Source: Desulfitobacterium sp038181555
GTDB lineage: Bacteria > Bacillota > Desulfitobacteriia > Desulfitobacteriales > Desulfitobacteriaceae
Direction: 5' to 3'
Assembly (NCBI RefSeq): GCF_038181555.1
Contig: NZ_JBBWUA010000011.1
Span: 35,424-99,423 of the forward strand
DNA: 64,000 nt
Below, in pieces: positions 33,853 through 42,764 of the stretch. The position numbers and the translations under genes are program-made. Numbering within the stretch: the stretch's first letter is position 1; every line of letters starts with the position of its first letter. Under the pieces are notes generated by a model that did not search any database, was not told where the DNA came from, and saw only the letters and a list, made by a program, of their open reading frames with translations.

Positions 33853-34841
33853 GGTTTGTCAACTCCAGTAAAAATTTGTTTAACTAAGGATACCAGTGAC
33901 CCAAAACCATAAGATATATGTAAGCTAGGAAAAAGCAACACGAGTTGGAAAAACTCCGGCAAGCTCCCGGCTAGGCGCATACTGACCAGAAGGTCTAAGA
34001 GGAGATAAGGACCGGCGACGAGGGCGATCCACCAGGGGCTAGTAAGGATGGATAAGAGTGTCGCACCCAATAGTGCCAACACAAAGACCAAGGGTATGAA
34101 ATGGCGCCAGGAAAGGGACTGTGCACATAGCCTAGCAGTGATGATATTCCAATAACCGTTGCCATAGCCCTGCTGCACAAAGCGCGTAAAATCTTCCCGC
34201 GGCGCATAATAGGATTCAATGGATGGGTCAAAATACAGGGTGTGGCCAAACTTACGGAGGCGATAGTTCAGTTCGATATCTTGATTGCGAATCAGACGCT
34301 CATCAAAAAGACCGGTCTGCTTTAAGACATCCATCCGGTAAGCGCCATAAGCCACAGTATCCACGTAATCTGCCTTATCAGAGTAGCGGAATTTAGAATT
34401 GCCGACCCCAAAGGGATGCCCTAAGACTTTGCCGGCTAGCTTGGCAAATTCTCCTGTGGAGCGATTGATAAGGCGCCCGCCCACAGCTGCTGCGTTCGTG
34501 TTCTTCAGGGCTTGAACGCTGTTCTTAATAAAGTCTGGATGAGCTGTGGCATGTGCGCTGAAGACCACCCCGATCTCTCCACGGGCCGCCTGCAGGCCGA
34601 TATTCATCCCGGTGGGGGTAAACCCTGTGGGATTATCTAATAGCTTAACCGGATAGAGCTTGCCCAGCTCCTCCACAATCTCCCGGGAACCATCTGTGGA
34701 TTGACCGTCGACGATAATGATCTCCAACTGCTCGAGGGGATAAGTCTGCTGGATAAAGGTTTGAATACAACGATCAATATAAGCTTTTTCATTGCGCATC
34801 GGAATCACGATGGATACGAGCGGCTGAGCATCACTAGTCAA
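33849..34841 (-). CDS. Family 2 glycosyltransferase (ExoA-like)
   Basis: A 330-residue GT-A glycosyltransferase with a C-terminal membrane part. Motifs: SIVIPMRNE at the start, IIIVDGQSTDGS (nucleotide-sugar binding) and the QDIELNYRLRKFG region (RNQDIEL, catalytic acid). Two or three hydrophobic helices follow residue 240. TTG 34841 is preferred as start because GGGGGA lies 7 nt upstream; another TTG at 34859 is open. It overlaps the next gene by 4 nt. Sugar donor unknown. Confidence 0.88.
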   Translation of the reverse strand: MTSDAQPLVSIVIPMRNEKAYIDRCIQTFIQQTYPLEQLEIIIVDGQSTDGSREIVEELGKLYPVKLLDNPTGFTPTGMNIGLQAARGEIGVVFSAHATAHPDFIKNSVQALKNTNAAAVGGRLINRSTGEFAKLAGKVLGHPFGVGNSKFRYSDKADYVDTVAYGAYRMDVLKQTGLFDERLIRNQDIELNYRLRKFGHTLYFDPSIESYYAPREDFTRFVQQGYGNGYWNIITARLCAQSLSWRHFIPLVFVLALLGATLLSILTSPWWIALVAGPYLLLDLLVSMRLAGSLPEFFQLVLLFPSLHISYGFGSLVSLVKQIFTGVDKP

Positions 34842-34920
34842 GAGGCATCCCCCGTTCAAAATCAGGACTACTGTTATTCTGCCATGGTTTTCACTGTTTT
34901 ACTACAGGCCATTACCTAGT

Positions 34921-36255
34921 TTAGCGGAGGGCATCGTAATACTGGAAGCTTCGGTTGGAGATAAAATGCTCGTCTTTGCTGTTAATGACCAAGGAAACAA
35001 GCATAGCCATACTCACCCAGAGCACAGGGTCTTCAAAGAAGCGAGCTTCCATCTGAGCACTGACAAAGATGGTCAAGATCCAACCAAAATAACCGATCCC
35101 AAGCACAAAGGTATGGCGTACCTTCTGGCTTAAGCTATAGAGGGCATAGATGAGACTGAGCATCAGCAAGCTTAGGCTGATGAGACCAAGCCACCCTAGC
35201 TCAGCCATGACGGTAATCACTGAAGTGTGTGATAGGCTTACCCCATCCCCTACAGTTTTATAATCAATATAATTGGTCAGAAACCGGGTCTGAAAAGCTC
35301 CCAGCCCAACCCCCCAAAGAGGATTATCTTGAAACATGCGCACTCCGACTTTAATGAGATAAAGGCGTTCGGAACCGACGGAAGTAAGGTCTTGTTGAAT
35401 CTTTAGGAATCGTTCTAACATGGTCGGATTGAGAAGAACGGCTCCAAGCCCAAGGCCTCCGGTGATGCCCACGGGTAACGCAATACGCTTGCTACGGAGC
35501 ATAATGAGGATAAAGACCATCACGACCGCTAAGGTAAGAAGCCCTCCTCGGGACATGGTAATGACGAGCTGACCCAGCAGGACAAATAAACCGACTAAAT
35601 AAATGCGGCGTTCCCATGCTGAATTGGCCAGATATTGCAAAATGAGATTGGCAACAATAGCTAAGACGAGAAAACGAGCAAAGATATTGGGGTCTACAAA
35701 GGTGGCGTTAACGCGTAGATAATCGCCCAGGGCATTGACATCCTGCCAAATAAGATGGCCGGTCAGCCGTTCATAGAAGGTAAGCGGAGCCAGTCCCAAG
35801 CCGACGAGATGGACAATATGCAAAGGAAATAACGGATTAAATCGGAAACGCGTAAATAAGACGACCGAGAAGTATAAGGCGATATACACTAACAGTCGGA
35901 GACCTTCGACAAGGGTCCTTGACTGATCAAAACTATGTTTATAGCTGACCACGGCAATGATGAAGTAGAGCAAAATAGCCCAGGTCACGGGCTGAGTAAA
36001 GATTTCACCAAGGCGTTTGCGGTAATCACTATTGAACAGGACATGCAGAAAGGCTGAAATAATGATAGCGTAGGTTGTCAGGCGAGCCAAGGTAATCATA
36101 CCTAGGGCACTACCGAGAAAGGGGATGTCAGGATACCATGTCTTGGAGATGTCGAGAGCTACTGCTCCGAGCAGCAAAATGATGAGCCATTGAGGTCGAA
36201 AGCCTCCGAGATAGATGAGGACAGCTATGGTTAGGGCAAGCAATAACCAATTCAT
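34921..36255 (-). CDS. O-antigen ligase/polymerase-like membrane protein
   Basis: A 444-residue multi-spanning protein (about eleven hydrophobic segments) of the Wzy_C/WaaL superfamily. The large loop after about residue 300 with GVGLGAFQTRF and HTSVITVMAELGWLGLI is typical of this family, where ligases and polymerases join or extend lipid-linked glycans. AAGGAGG lies 6 nt before ATG 36255; upstream in-frame codons to 36294 are rejected. It is the first gene of the surface polysaccharide operon. Confidence 0.87.
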   Translation of the reverse strand: MNWLLLALTIAVLIYLGGFRPQWLIILLLGAVALDISKTWYPDIPFLGSALGMITLARLTTYAIIISAFLHVLFNSDYRKRLGEIFTQPVTWAILLYFIIAVVSYKHSFDQSRTLVEGLRLLVYIALYFSVVLFTRFRFNPLFPLHIVHLVGLGLAPLTFYERLTGHLIWQDVNALGDYLRVNATFVDPNIFARFLVLAIVANLILQYLANSAWERRIYLVGLFVLLGQLVITMSRGGLLTLAVVMVFILIMLRSKRIALPVGITGGLGLGAVLLNPTMLERFLKIQQDLTSVGSERLYLIKVGVRMFQDNPLWGVGLGAFQTRFLTNYIDYKTVGDGVSLSHTSVITVMAELGWLGLISLSLLMLSLIYALYSLSQKVRHTFVLGIGYFGWILTIFVSAQMEARFFEDPVLWVSMAMLVSLVINSKDEHFISNRSFQYYDALR

Positions 36256-36472
36256 TATGCGCCTCCTTAGTTTTATAGTGACAAAAACCTCCAAACATTA
36301 CTATATCACACAATCATGACGGGGCAAGGGCTTGAGGCATTTTTTTTCGCACGCAGACTTTGATTTAGATAGCACAAAGTTTTTCTTCTATAGAGGTGCC
36401 ATTTAGGGGCTAAACATATTATGATATATAATATGAAGTTAGCATACTTAACCGGATGAAGGTGGTATAGAT

Positions 36473-37618
36473 ATGATCTATTTCGATAATGCGGCAACAA
36501 CCTGGCCGAAGCCGGAGTCTGTTTATGAAGCAGTAGACCTCTGTATGCGTCAAAAAGGGGCGAATCCCAGTCGCTCCGGACACACGATGGCTTTGCTGGC
36601 TGGGCAGATCGTTTTCGAAACACGAGTGCAGATTGCCGAGTTTTTTAACATTGAGGATCCCCTACAGGTTGTTTTTACACCCAATGCTACGGGGGCACTT
36701 AATCTTGGTTTAAAGGGTTTGCTCAAGCCCGGTGATCATGTCATTACCAGCTCTCTTGAACATAATGCGGTGACTCGGCCTCTGGAAAAGCTTCGCAGCA
36801 AAGGGGTTGAAGTGACTAAGCTTCAGGCCTCAGTACATGAGGGTCTGCATCCTCAGCAAGTAGAGGCGGCCATTCAGGAGAATACCAAAATGATTGTGCT
36901 TAGCCATGCCTCAAATGTGCTGGGTGTGATTCAACCCATCTCGGCAATCGGTAAAATTGCTAAGGCTAAGGGGGTGCTCTTGATGGTCGATTCGGCCCAA
37001 ACAGCAGGCTCTTTACCCATTGATGTGCAGGCTATGGGCATCGACCTTTTAGTTTTTGCCGGGCATAAAGGGTTATTGGGTCCGCAAGGCACGGGAGGTT
37101 TGTATCTGAGGGAAGATTTGCAATTGGATACTCTGAATGAGGGAGGGACAGGCGCAAACTCAGAAGAACCCTTTCAACCGGAGGAAAGCCCTGAACGCTA
37201 TGAAAGTGGAACCCTGAATACGCCGGGCATAGCCGGCTTAGGGGCAGGAATAGAGTTTATTCGTCAAGAGGGGCTAGAAAAGATTCGCGAAAAGGAAAAT
37301 TCCCTTATTCGCCAGCTCATGCTTGGTTTAGCTAAGATTCCGAGTGTCATCCTCTATGGTCCGGAGCCTACGGTAGAAAGAGCCCCCGTCTTGTCGCTGA
37401 ACCTTGAAGGAAGAGAGCCTTCGGAGGTTTCTTATCTGTTGGATAGGCTTTATGGCATTGCTTCAAGGCCAGGACTACACTGCGCTCCTGATGCCCACCG
37501 AACCCTGGGTACCTTTAAACACGGAACGGTGCGCTTGAGCTTAGGTTATTTTAATACAAGCCAAGAGGTCGATGCGTGCATTGAAGCTATCCGTAAAATT
37601 AGTGAGCAGGGAAACTGA
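36473..37618 (+). CDS. Cysteine desulfurase-like class V aminotransferase
   Basis: A 381-residue PLP enzyme related to NifS/SufS. It starts MIYFDNAATTWPKPE; the PLP Lys is in FAGHKGLLGPQGTGG, and the candidate sulfur-accepting Cys is in RPGLHCAPDAHRTLG. The spacing corresponds to the cysteine desulfurase family protein found in many Clostridia, which often sits apart from suf/isc operons. It mobilises sulfur (or selenium) from cysteine. Monocistronic; no scaffold gene is next to it. A 293-base gap follows. Confidence 0.9.
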   Translation: MIYFDNAATTWPKPESVYEAVDLCMRQKGANPSRSGHTMALLAGQIVFETRVQIAEFFNIEDPLQVVFTPNATGALNLGLKGLLKPGDHVITSSLEHNAVTRPLEKLRSKGVEVTKLQASVHEGLHPQQVEAAIQENTKMIVLSHASNVLGVIQPISAIGKIAKAKGVLLMVDSAQTAGSLPIDVQAMGIDLLVFAGHKGLLGPQGTGGLYLREDLQLDTLNEGGTGANSEEPFQPEESPERYESGTLNTPGIAGLGAGIEFIRQEGLEKIREKENSLIRQLMLGLAKIPSVILYGPEPTVERAPVLSLNLEGREPSEVSYLLDRLYGIASRPGLHCAPDAHRTLGTFKHGTVRLSLGYFNTSQEVDACIEAIRKISEQGN

Positions 37619-37732
37619 TGCAGATCGATGAGATTTGTAAAAGTTATATTTTTACAAGAGAGAATTTAGCTTAATAGTAGCAAATAATATGAATTTTTGC
37701 TAAAATAGTAGCAAGCGTTAGTAGGTGATGAA

Positions 37733-37810
37733 ATGATGCCTGATTTCATCGTTGCCGAATTCGCTAAGGAAGGCAAAATTTTGAACTATTCAGTTGGACA
37801 AGCGGTCTGA
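37733..37810 (+). CDS. Possible 25-residue small ORF
   Basis: ATGATG at 37733 opens a short frame (MMPDFIVAEFAKEGK...) ending TGA at 37808 in the 293-base gap before the small membrane operon. A TAGGTG-like site lies close upstream. It contains no recognised motif and may be chance; otherwise this gap shows only AT-rich sequence. Confidence 0.2.
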   Translation: MMPDFIVAEFAKEGKILNYSVGQAV

Positions 37811-37911
37811 CAGTTAGTCACCTAGAAGATCAAAAATCCTTAAGCTGTTGGACAACCCCACTGATGACTCAAAAGTGCCAGTCGTAAGCAAAAATAGAGG
37901 AGGTAGAAAAG

Positions 37912-38193
37912 ATGCAATCCAATGAACCGACAACCAGTACACAAGCAAATCCAATTGATTTATCCGATGTGAAGGCAGCGCTCCTTATGGCAGTTGATCT
38001 AGGATTCGAAGTGGTTAAGGAAGTAGTTCAAAAGCCAGTCGAGACTGGAGAAGAAGTTGCTAAGAAAGCATGTGAAGAAGGTAAGAAGGTCGTAGAAAAA
38101 GGAGTAGGAGCAGCAAAGGAACATCCGTTAGCAACTCTACTGATCGCCTTTGGATTGGGTTTCCTCGTCGTGAAATTGCTGAAAAGGAAGTAG
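37912..38193 (+). CDS. YqjD/ElaB-like small C-tail-anchored protein
   Basis: A 93-residue protein. A variable N terminus is followed by an amphipathic, Lys/Glu-rich helical region (about 40-72) and one C-terminal transmembrane helix, LATLLIAFGLGFLVVKLL, ending KRK. This layout resembles the DUF883 (ElaB/YqjD) family of membrane-anchored ribosome-associated proteins of Proteobacteria, but homology is not proven. AGGAGG precedes the ATG. It is the first of three tightly packed genes. Confidence 0.7.
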   Translation: MQSNEPTTSTQANPIDLSDVKAALLMAVDLGFEVVKEVVQKPVETGEEVAKKACEEGKKVVEKGVGAAKEHPLATLLIAFGLGFLVVKLLKRK

Positions 38194-38196
38194 GCT

Positions 38197-38472
38197 ATGG
38201 AAACTATAGCAGATGTTATTCTAAAATTTCTCGACTTATTTGACGCGCAGTTTGCAGATATCCGCAGCAAACTTTTTAAGATACTAATAGCGGTCGGTTT
38301 GCTTGTTGTCGCCCTGGTATTAGCGATCACAGCTTTCGTAATGTTTATTTACGGCTGTTTTCTCGGCTTAGGTCTGTTGATGCCACCATTCTTGGCAGCA
38401 TTTGCTGTGGCCCTTGTGGCAATAATCCTCGGAGGGGGGTTGGTTCTTTGCGCAAAGAAAAAAATAGCTTAA
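38197..38472 (+). CDS. YqjE/Holin-X-like small membrane protein
   Basis: A 91-residue protein with an N-terminal amphipathic helix (about 1-26) and two transmembrane helices separated by a short Gly/Pro turn. That layout matches the YqjE/phage holin superfamily group, which pairs with YqjD-like proteins. It begins 3 nt after the previous stop and overlaps the next gene by 25 nt, so the three are surely one operon. Confidence 0.7.
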   Translation: METIADVILKFLDLFDAQFADIRSKLFKILIAVGLLVVALVLAITAFVMFIYGCFLGLGLLMPPFLAAFAVALVAIILGGGLVLCAKKKIA

Positions 38473-38660
38473 GTGTTGTCGAGGCAAAGCAACAATTTAG
38501 AGAGTCTATGGCAAAGTTTCAACCGAAGCAAATCTTAGCAGATAATATCTTGAAATGTACATTAGTGAGCTTTGTGACTGGGATGGTCGCTGCTGATTCT
38601 GCAAAATCCCGTGAGAGTCTGGTCAGTCTCGCCGTTACGGTCGTTAAGAAAGCATTATAA
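38448..38660 (+). CDS. Small protein, third gene of YqjD/E-like operon
   Basis: A 70-residue protein starting at TTG 38448 with GGAGGGG about 9 nt upstream, inside the end of the previous gene. A charged N-terminal half (VEAKQQFRESMAKFQPKQIL) leads to one weakly hydrophobic segment (about 36-50). It sits where E. coli has yqjK. Function unknown. A perfect 18-bp hairpin follows. Confidence 0.6.
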   Translation: MRKEKNSLSVVEAKQQFRESMAKFQPKQILADNILKCTLVSFVTGMVAADSAKSRESLVSLAVTVVKKAL

Positions 38661-38674
38661 TAGTATTTTAACCG

Positions 38675-38715
38675 TAGAGGACCTCATCAAGCCTAATGCT
38701 TGATGAGGTCCTCTA
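38675..38715 (+). terminator. Perfect 18-bp hairpin after the small membrane operon
   Basis: TAGAGGACCTCATCAAGC, loop CTAAT, GCTTGATGAGGTCCTCTA. The uridine tract is poor (TGTAT), so it may also stabilise the mRNA end. Confidence 0.7.
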
Positions 38716-38795
38716 TGTATACAGTGTTCTTCACAAAAACCTCTTGTTATTTCTGTTGATTTACTATAAATTTATAAACATCAAATCAATAAGGC

Positions 38796-38848
38796 AAAGG
38801 CGCCGTGTCAAGAATCTAGGGTAGATTTCTTGAAACGGCGCCTTTTTT
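38796..38848 (+). terminator. Terminator hairpin in the leader of the hutP-like gene
   Basis: AAAGGCGCCG pairs with CGGCGCCTTT, then TCAAGAA with TTCTTGA and TCT with AGA, loop AGGGT, followed by TTTTTTAG. It lies 76 nt before the HutP-like start and after a separate operon terminator, with a possible TATAAA -10 element at 38765. It is therefore probably a leader attenuator. TAG triplets at 38817, 38822 and 38848 are of the NAG type that HutP binds. Confidence 0.75.
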
Positions 38849-38923
38849 AGTTTCGCGATCGATCCTTGATAATCATTTCGCTGAAACTCAAATGCCCTTG
38901 CTTAATTAGGAAGGAGGAAAAAA

Positions 38924-39361
38924 ATGCCGGAAAACAATCAAAGACAAGCCAAGCCTTCTCTTGAACGAACTGCACTGGCCTTAGCCTTAACAGAACCTCA
39001 TGAAGAAATGAATGAGTTAAGAAAGCTGTTGCTTTCCCAAAATGTCTACTGTGCAGTAACCGAATTAGGTGGGACCTATAATGACTTACAACCCTCGGGG
39101 AAGTTGACTCATTCAGTGATAGCAGAAGCAATCCATGCTGGTGCAATCCAGAAGGAGCCGAAGGCTATATGCGCTATAACCCACGCCATTATAGAAGCGA
39201 GTCAGGGAATTTTTGTTCAGGATAATAGCTGTACTCATTATGAACTTAAAGTAGGGATTGCCAGTAATCGAAACTGGATCGCCATCGCCATCTTTGGACG
39301 TTCTTCCTTACATGCTCTATCTGAGAGATGTCGAGTGGGTTTAGGGTATACGCATTTGTAA
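38924..39361 (+). CDS. HutP-family RNA-binding antiterminator
   Basis: A 145-residue HutP homologue. The family's core is clear: the helix ICAITHAIIEASQG and the C-terminal NWIAIAIFGRS...GLGYTHL. Bacillus HutP binds NAG-rich RNA and prevents termination when L-histidine and Mg2+ are present; metal ligands there are His73, His77 and His138. Here His87 and His144 match the last two, but the first is Cys83, so ligand or metal may differ. AAGGAGG precedes the ATG. The gene is 50 nt upstream of amt and has a terminator in its own leader, so control of ammonium transport is more likely than of histidine use. Confidence 0.85.
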   Translation: MPENNQRQAKPSLERTALALALTEPHEEMNELRKLLLSQNVYCAVTELGGTYNDLQPSGKLTHSVIAEAIHAGAIQKEPKAICAITHAIIEASQGIFVQDNSCTHYELKVGIASNRNWIAIAIFGRSSLHALSERCRVGLGYTHL

Positions 39362-39411
39362 GCAAATTCTTACAAATGCCACTATTAATAAAAATCAAGG
39401 AGGAAGATAAC

Positions 39412-40731
39412 ATGACAAGTAGTGGGCTAATAGATTCAGGAGACACAAGCTTCATAATTATTTCAACAGCACTCGTATTTCTTATGACTCCGGGGTTGGC
39501 TTTGTTTTACGGAGGAATGGTTCGCAAAAAGAACGTTCTGAGTACGGTGATGCACAGTTTTATTATCATGGGTGTCTCTTCAGTATTATGGATCTCAGTT
39601 GGTTTTAGTCTCGCCTTTGGTACCGATCATGGTGGCATGATCGGAAGTCTTCAGTGGGTAGGCCTAAGGGGAGTCGGCATGGAACCAAATGTAGATTATT
39701 CGGGAACGATTCCCTTCCTATTATTTATGGCCTTCCAAATGATGTTTACCCTAATTACACCGGCTATTATCTCGGGTTCCATTGCGGAACGGATGAGATT
39801 CCCCGCCTTTTTAGGATTTATCGTGCTTTGGCTATTAATGGTATACTACCCCCTCGCTCACTGGGTATGGGGGGTCGGCGGCTTCTTGCGTGAAATGGGA
39901 GCGCTGGATTTTGCCGGTGGAACCGTTGTGCATATTAGTTCAGGGGTTACCGGTCTAGTGGCGGCTTTAATCCTTGGCAAACGTAAAGGATATGGGAAAG
40001 AGCCCATGGCTCCTCACCAATTGCCTATGACTGTTTTAGGTGCAGGCCTACTCTGGTTTGGCTGGTTTGGCTTTAATGCCGGCAGTGCCTTGGGTGCCAA
40101 TGGGTTAGCGGTCATGGCCCTCGTCACAACCAATACATCGGCAGCGGCAGGGGCCTTAGCATGGACAGCTACGGAATGGATTCACCGTGGCAAGCCCACT
40201 ATCCTAGGTGCAGCCAGTGGTGCAATCGCAGGGCTTGTAGCCATTACCCCAGGTGCAGGATTTGTGACTCCAATGTCCTCCCTAGTTATTGGCCTTATCG
40301 GTGGAGCTATCTGTTACTTCAGCGTCAGTGTTCTTAAGGCAAAACTTGGCTATGATGATTCCTTGGATGCCTTCGGTTGCCATGGGATCGGCGGAATTTG
40401 GGGAGCTTTAGCCACAGGTATCTTTGCTTCAGCCTCTGTGGGGGGAACTGACGGCCTATTGTATGGAAACGCGGCACAAGTGGGTATTCAAGCAATCGGG
40501 GTTGTGATCACCATAGGTCTTTCAGTCGTCGCAACCTTCGTGATTATGAAGCTGGTCAGTGTATTCACGCCCTTGCGTGTTACGGCTGAAGAAGAAGAGA
40601 TGGGCTTGGATATCTCCCAGCACGGTGAACAAGCTTACCCAGACTTTATTGGCAGTGGTTATTTCCCCGCGTTTGCTTCAGTTGTGAAAACCGTAGGTGT
40701 TCCTGCAGCTAGTGGTCAACCAGGAAAATAG
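39412..40731 (+). CDS. amt: Ammonium transporter
   Basis: A 439-residue Amt/Rh channel with eleven transmembrane segments and an extracytoplasmic N terminus. ALFYGGMVRKKNV is the signature in the first segments; the pore twin histidines lie in TVVHISSGVTG and AFGCHGIGGIWG, and the conserved Asp in LDFAGG. It conducts ammonium/ammonia inward at low nitrogen. ATG 39412 follows AAGGAGG; the frame is open further upstream into the hutP-like gene but that is not coding. glnK follows. Confidence 0.95.
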   Translation: MTSSGLIDSGDTSFIIISTALVFLMTPGLALFYGGMVRKKNVLSTVMHSFIIMGVSSVLWISVGFSLAFGTDHGGMIGSLQWVGLRGVGMEPNVDYSGTIPFLLFMAFQMMFTLITPAIISGSIAERMRFPAFLGFIVLWLLMVYYPLAHWVWGVGGFLREMGALDFAGGTVVHISSGVTGLVAALILGKRKGYGKEPMAPHQLPMTVLGAGLLWFGWFGFNAGSALGANGLAVMALVTTNTSAAAGALAWTATEWIHRGKPTILGAASGAIAGLVAITPGAGFVTPMSSLVIGLIGGAICYFSVSVLKAKLGYDDSLDAFGCHGIGGIWGALATGIFASASVGGTDGLLYGNAAQVGIQAIGVVITIGLSVVATFVIMKLVSVFTPLRVTAEEEEMGLDISQHGEQAYPDFIGSGYFPAFASVVKTVGVPAASGQPGK

Positions 40732-40773
40732 GTATTGCTTGAGGTGTAATCAAAAGCCAAAGGAGTTGTAATT

Positions 40774-40845
40774 TTGGGAATTATCTGGAAGGAGTTTCAG
40801 ATCATAGGGCGAAAAATTAATCTGTATAGAGGAGGGATAGTATGA
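40774..40845 (+). CDS. Possible 23-residue ORF coupled to glnK
   Basis: TTG at 40774 with AAAGGAG 10 nt upstream opens MGIIWKEFQIIGRKINLYRG..., whose TGA overlaps the glnK ATG (ATGA). The placement suggests a leader peptide for translational coupling, but a chance frame is as likely. Confidence 0.25.
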   Translation: MGIIWKEFQIIGRKINLYRGGIV

Positions 40846-41180
40846 AGAAGATTGAAGCGATTATTCGACCGGGCAGCCTAGATGATGTGCAATTAGCACT
40901 CGATGGTTTTGGGGTCAGTGGCTTAACTGTAACCCAAGTCATTGGCTGTGGGAATCAAAAGGGCCACAACCAAGTCTACCGGGGAGTAGAGTATAAAGTG
41001 ATTCTACTCCCGAAGGTGAAGATTGAAGTGGTTGTAAAGGATGAACTGGTTGAACAATTGATAACCATCATTGCTAAAGCTGCTCGCAGTGGCGAAGTTG
41101 GGGATGGGAAAATATTTGTCTACCCAGTAGAGCAAGCGGTTCGCATCCGCACTGGCCAACGAGGCGAGGCCGCGCTTTAG
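40842..41180 (+). CDS. glnK: Nitrogen regulatory protein PII (GlnK)
   Basis: A 112-residue PII protein with the T loop GHNQVYRGVEYKVILLPK, including Tyr51, the uridylylation site in E. coli, and the C-terminal signature GEVGDGKIFVYPVEQAVRIRTGQRG. It senses ATP/ADP and 2-oxoglutarate and would bind and gate the Amt channel encoded 110 nt upstream. Whether Tyr51 is modified here is unknown. GAGGAGGG precedes the ATG. It is the last gene of the hutP-amt-glnK unit. Confidence 0.95.
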   Translation: MKKIEAIIRPGSLDDVQLALDGFGVSGLTVTQVIGCGNQKGHNQVYRGVEYKVILLPKVKIEVVVKDELVEQLITIIAKAARSGEVGDGKIFVYPVEQAVRIRTGQRGEAAL

Positions 41181-41182
41181 GC

Positions 41183-42400
41183 TTACTGGGAAGCCATTTC
41201 ACCTAGGGTAACTTTCACTTCTTTGGTTTGTCCATTGCGAACGAAGGTAAGGGTCACTTGGTCGCCGACATTATGCTTATAAATTTCACCGATGAGTTCT
41301 GTGGAGTTCTCGACTTTTACTCCGTCGATATGGGTGATTACATCCTTCTCAAGGATGCCTGCTTTACCGGCGGGTCCATTGGGGTCAACTTGGTAGATAT
41401 AAGCCCCCAGAGGGAGGTTTTCTTCCTCCGCGTAAGCTAGGTATTGATCACTAACAGAGACGTAGAGGGCAGGGTGCTTCGCTGTTCCGGTACCGATCAA
41501 TTGCTCGATAATTGAGGTGGCTTCTGTGATGGGGATGGCAAAGCCCATACCCTCAAAGCCGTTTTCTGCATACTTTGCTGAGTTAATGCCGATGACCTGG
41601 CCGTTGTAATTAACAAGTGGGCCTCCGCTGTTACCGGGATTGATGGCGGCATCGGTTTGGAGCATATTATAAAGGGTGGATTCGCCGGACATGGCAAGGG
41701 TCCGATTGGTAGCGGAGATAACCCCTGCTGTAACAGAGCGCGCGAATTCGTTACCACCTGGGTTGCCGATAGCAACCACATACTCTCCCACTTCGATCTG
41801 CGAGGATTCCCCGAGTGTGACTTGGGTAAGATTACTTGTATCAGAAATCTTAAGTACGGCCAAATCTGTCTTCGCATCTGAGCCTACTAGTTTTGCTTCG
41901 ATGTTGCGTCCATCGCTGAGACTGACGGTGATTTTTCGGGCGCCCTCAATCACATGATTGTTGGTAACGATATAGCCATTCTTGGCATCGATGATAAAGC
42001 CAGAACCTGTTCCTGCTTCTACTAATTCGGAATTTCTGGCGTTTCCTTGGGAGCCAAAGCTAAAACCATAACCATAGCTATGGATATTCGAGAAAGGCTG
42101 ATAATTTGAGATGCCAACGACTGCGGGCCCCACATTCTTAGCCACTTGAACGACAGGGGAATTTGATTCAGTAGCTAGAGAATTGGCAAGCAGGGAAACA
42201 GTGTTTGCATTATTCGTAGACTGTATCGACCCTGTGGTCTCCATCGTACGCAACGTTTCGGGACTGATATATTGCACTAGGGAGACGGAAGAGACTCCCC
42301 CTATGAAGGCACTGATAAGGCAGATGGCTACTAAAGGGATCAGCCTCCGTTTTCTTTGGGGGGGCTCAGGTGTGGCAGCATAATAATCATTTTCATTCAT
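41183..42400 (-). CDS. Membrane-anchored HtrA-like serine protease
   Basis: A 405-residue DegP/HtrA protease: short cytoplasmic tail, one transmembrane helix (about 20-40), trypsin-like domain with His in VTNNHVIEGA, Asp in KTDLAVLK and Ser in NPGNSGGPLV, and one C-terminal PDZ domain (about 310-400). It degrades misfolded proteins at the outer membrane face. ATG 42400 follows GGAGG by 9 nt; upstream in-frame codons are rejected. It converges on glnK with 2 nt between stops. The 364-base gap 42401-42764 otherwise holds only a terminator. Confidence 0.94.
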   Translation of the reverse strand: MNENDYYAATPEPPQRKRRLIPLVAICLISAFIGGVSSVSLVQYISPETLRTMETTGSIQSTNNANTVSLLANSLATESNSPVVQVAKNVGPAVVGISNYQPFSNIHSYGYGFSFGSQGNARNSELVEAGTGSGFIIDAKNGYIVTNNHVIEGARKITVSLSDGRNIEAKLVGSDAKTDLAVLKISDTSNLTQVTLGESSQIEVGEYVVAIGNPGGNEFARSVTAGVISATNRTLAMSGESTLYNMLQTDAAINPGNSGGPLVNYNGQVIGINSAKYAENGFEGMGFAIPITEATSIIEQLIGTGTAKHPALYVSVSDQYLAYAEEENLPLGAYIYQVDPNGPAGKAGILEKDVITHIDGVKVENSTELIGEIYKHNVGDQVTLTFVRNGQTKEVKVTLGEMASQ

Positions 42401-42683
42401 AACGAGAAACCTCCATATAAAATAGTAAGTACCATGCACTATGACTTATGCACTATGCACTAGGTGCAATAAGCATTTAGTTTTGTGCTAAATTCAGTAT
42501 AAAGATAGACGCTGAGGCAAAACTGATGATAAACTGAAAAAGAGCTGAATTTTTTATGAATATTGTATGAACTTAGCAAATCAGAGTCGGCCTTTAGAAG
42601 ATTGAATCAGATTCAATCATGTTTTGTATTGTTGCGTTACATATTATGTTCTATGTTAAATTATACCACCAACTTTAAGAATC

Positions 42684-42733
42684 AAAAACAAAAGAACGGT
42701 GACATGACATATTGATCATGTGAACCGTTCTTT
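42684..42733 (-). terminator. Terminator after the DUF1858 gene
   Basis: On the minus strand AAAGAACGGT...ACCGTTCTTTT with CATGA/TCATG inside, then GTTTTTG. Confidence 0.8.
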
Positions 42734-42764
42734 CCTCTAGCGATGTATGAAGCTTTGGTGAATG

